From an uncultured Oscillospiraceae bacterium (GTDB taxonomy: Bacteria; Bacillota; Clostridia; Oscillospirales; Acutalibacteraceae), in contig URYV01000086.1 of NCBI GenBank assembly GCA_900552285.1, positions 1 through 6,547 of the forward strand: DNA of 6,547 nucleotides, read 5' to 3'. The translations under genes and the position numbers were made by a program. Below, in pieces: positions 6,010 to 6,547 of this stretch. The notes under the pieces are model-generated. The model saw only the letters and a list, made by a program, of their open reading frames with translations. It was not told the DNA's origin and ran no database searches. Numbering within the stretch: the first letter of the stretch is position 1; every line of letters begins with the position of its first letter.

Positions 6010-6547
6010 ATGATTAGAGAACAGAGAAAAAAGAAAAGAAGACGGAAAATCGGACTGACGGTTGTACTGATCCTTCTGATGCTTTTGGCGATTGCATTTC
6101 TGATCGTCTGGAAAGTATTCACGGTGGAAAACGTCGTGGTGGAGGGGAATGAGCTCTATTCTTCCGAGCAGATCGAGCAGCTGGTGTTAAATGATGAGTA
6201 TTCGTGGAATTCTCTGTATGTTCTTCTGAAATACCGCATCAAGGATACCGGCAAGGTGCCTTTTGTCGACACGATGGAAGTGACGCTGGATGATCCGCAT
6301 ACAGTGCATGTCCTGGTATACGAAAAGGGAATTCTGGGCTGCTTTTATATTGACGCCATCGGGCAGTACGCCTATTTTGACAAGGACGGATTCGTCGTGG
6401 AGACTTCTTCGGACGAGATTGAGGATGTACCAAAGATTACCGGAGTGACATGCGATGAGGTCGTGCTTTACGAGAAACTGCCGCTGGATCAGCCGGATGT
6501 GTTAAACAACCTTCTGAGCCTGACGCAGATTTTGAAAAAATATGACC
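6010..6547 (+). CDS. ftsQ: Cell division protein FtsQ/DivIB, 3' partial
   Basis: Bitopic membrane protein of the divisome that links the FtsL/FtsB (DivIC) pair to the septal wall machinery. The visible 179 residues show a short, very basic cytoplasmic tail (RKKKRRRK at 6-13), one membrane helix at about 14-34, and a POTRA domain at about 38-105 beginning FTVENVVVEGNELYSSEQI, followed by the beta domain (YAYFDKDGFVVE at 120-131). The gene runs off the right edge; about a third is probably missing. The ATG is 3 nt after the FtsW stop with only a weak GAGG site, which suggests translational coupling as in division clusters. Codon use differs from the left genes: hand count gives no ATA among 13 Ile codons, no CCC among 5 Pro codons, and CTG for 14 of 24 Leu. 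The DivIB name would apply equally. Confidence 0.9.
   Translation, partial: MIREQRKKKRRRKIGLTVVLILLMLLAIAFLIVWKVFTVENVVVEGNELYSSEQIEQLVLNDEYSWNSLYVLLKYRIKDTGKVPFVDTMEVTLDDPHTVHVLVYEKGILGCFYIDAIGQYAYFDKDGFVVETSSDEIEDVPKITGVTCDEVVLYEKLPLDQPDVLNNLLSLTQILKKYD

Overview
The window looks like Bacillota DNA, most likely class Clostridia. It carries a DegV/FakB-type lipid-binding protein, a WYL regulator, a DivIB/FtsQ protein, strong AGGAGG-type ribosome binding sites and compact hairpin-plus-T-run terminators. It contains seven protein-coding genes (two cut by the window edges), two convincing terminators and one good promoter. I see no tRNA, rRNA, CRISPR array, transposase or phage gene.

Left block (1-2233): two genes of a surface-glycan or glycoprotein pathway, read left to right. 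The first is the soluble part of a membrane-anchored UDP-sugar 4,6-dehydratase (PglF/WbpM/CapD type). The second, 15 nt later, is the phosphoglycosyl transferase that puts the first sugar phosphate on undecaprenyl phosphate. One would make the modified nucleotide sugar and the other would load it on the lipid carrier. A long hairpin with a T run ends this unit.

Middle block (2234-5302): a WYL-domain transcription regulator (+) converges on a DegV-family protein (-) across a shared terminator. A 360-nt AT-rich intergenic stretch then separates the DegV gene from rlmB, a divergently transcribed 23S rRNA 2'-O-methyltransferase with a perfect TATAAT box.

Right block (5323-6547): the most unusual part. 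An open frame of 227 codons starts as an unrecognised, hydrophilic Lys/Gln-rich protein and turns, at about residue 107 (near base 5641), into the last ~120 residues of the cell-division SEDS polymerase FtsW. It is followed 3 nt later by ftsQ/divIB, which runs off the window. The N-terminal half uses codons like the left genes (CCC proline, some ATA isoleucine). The FtsW part and ftsQ use CCG proline and more CTG leucine, and ftsQ has no ATA at all. The simplest reading is a join between DNA of two different origins inside one frame. That could be an assembly chimera between two Clostridia or a real recombination/deletion. I see no new defence or mobile system here; this junction is the item most worth checking.
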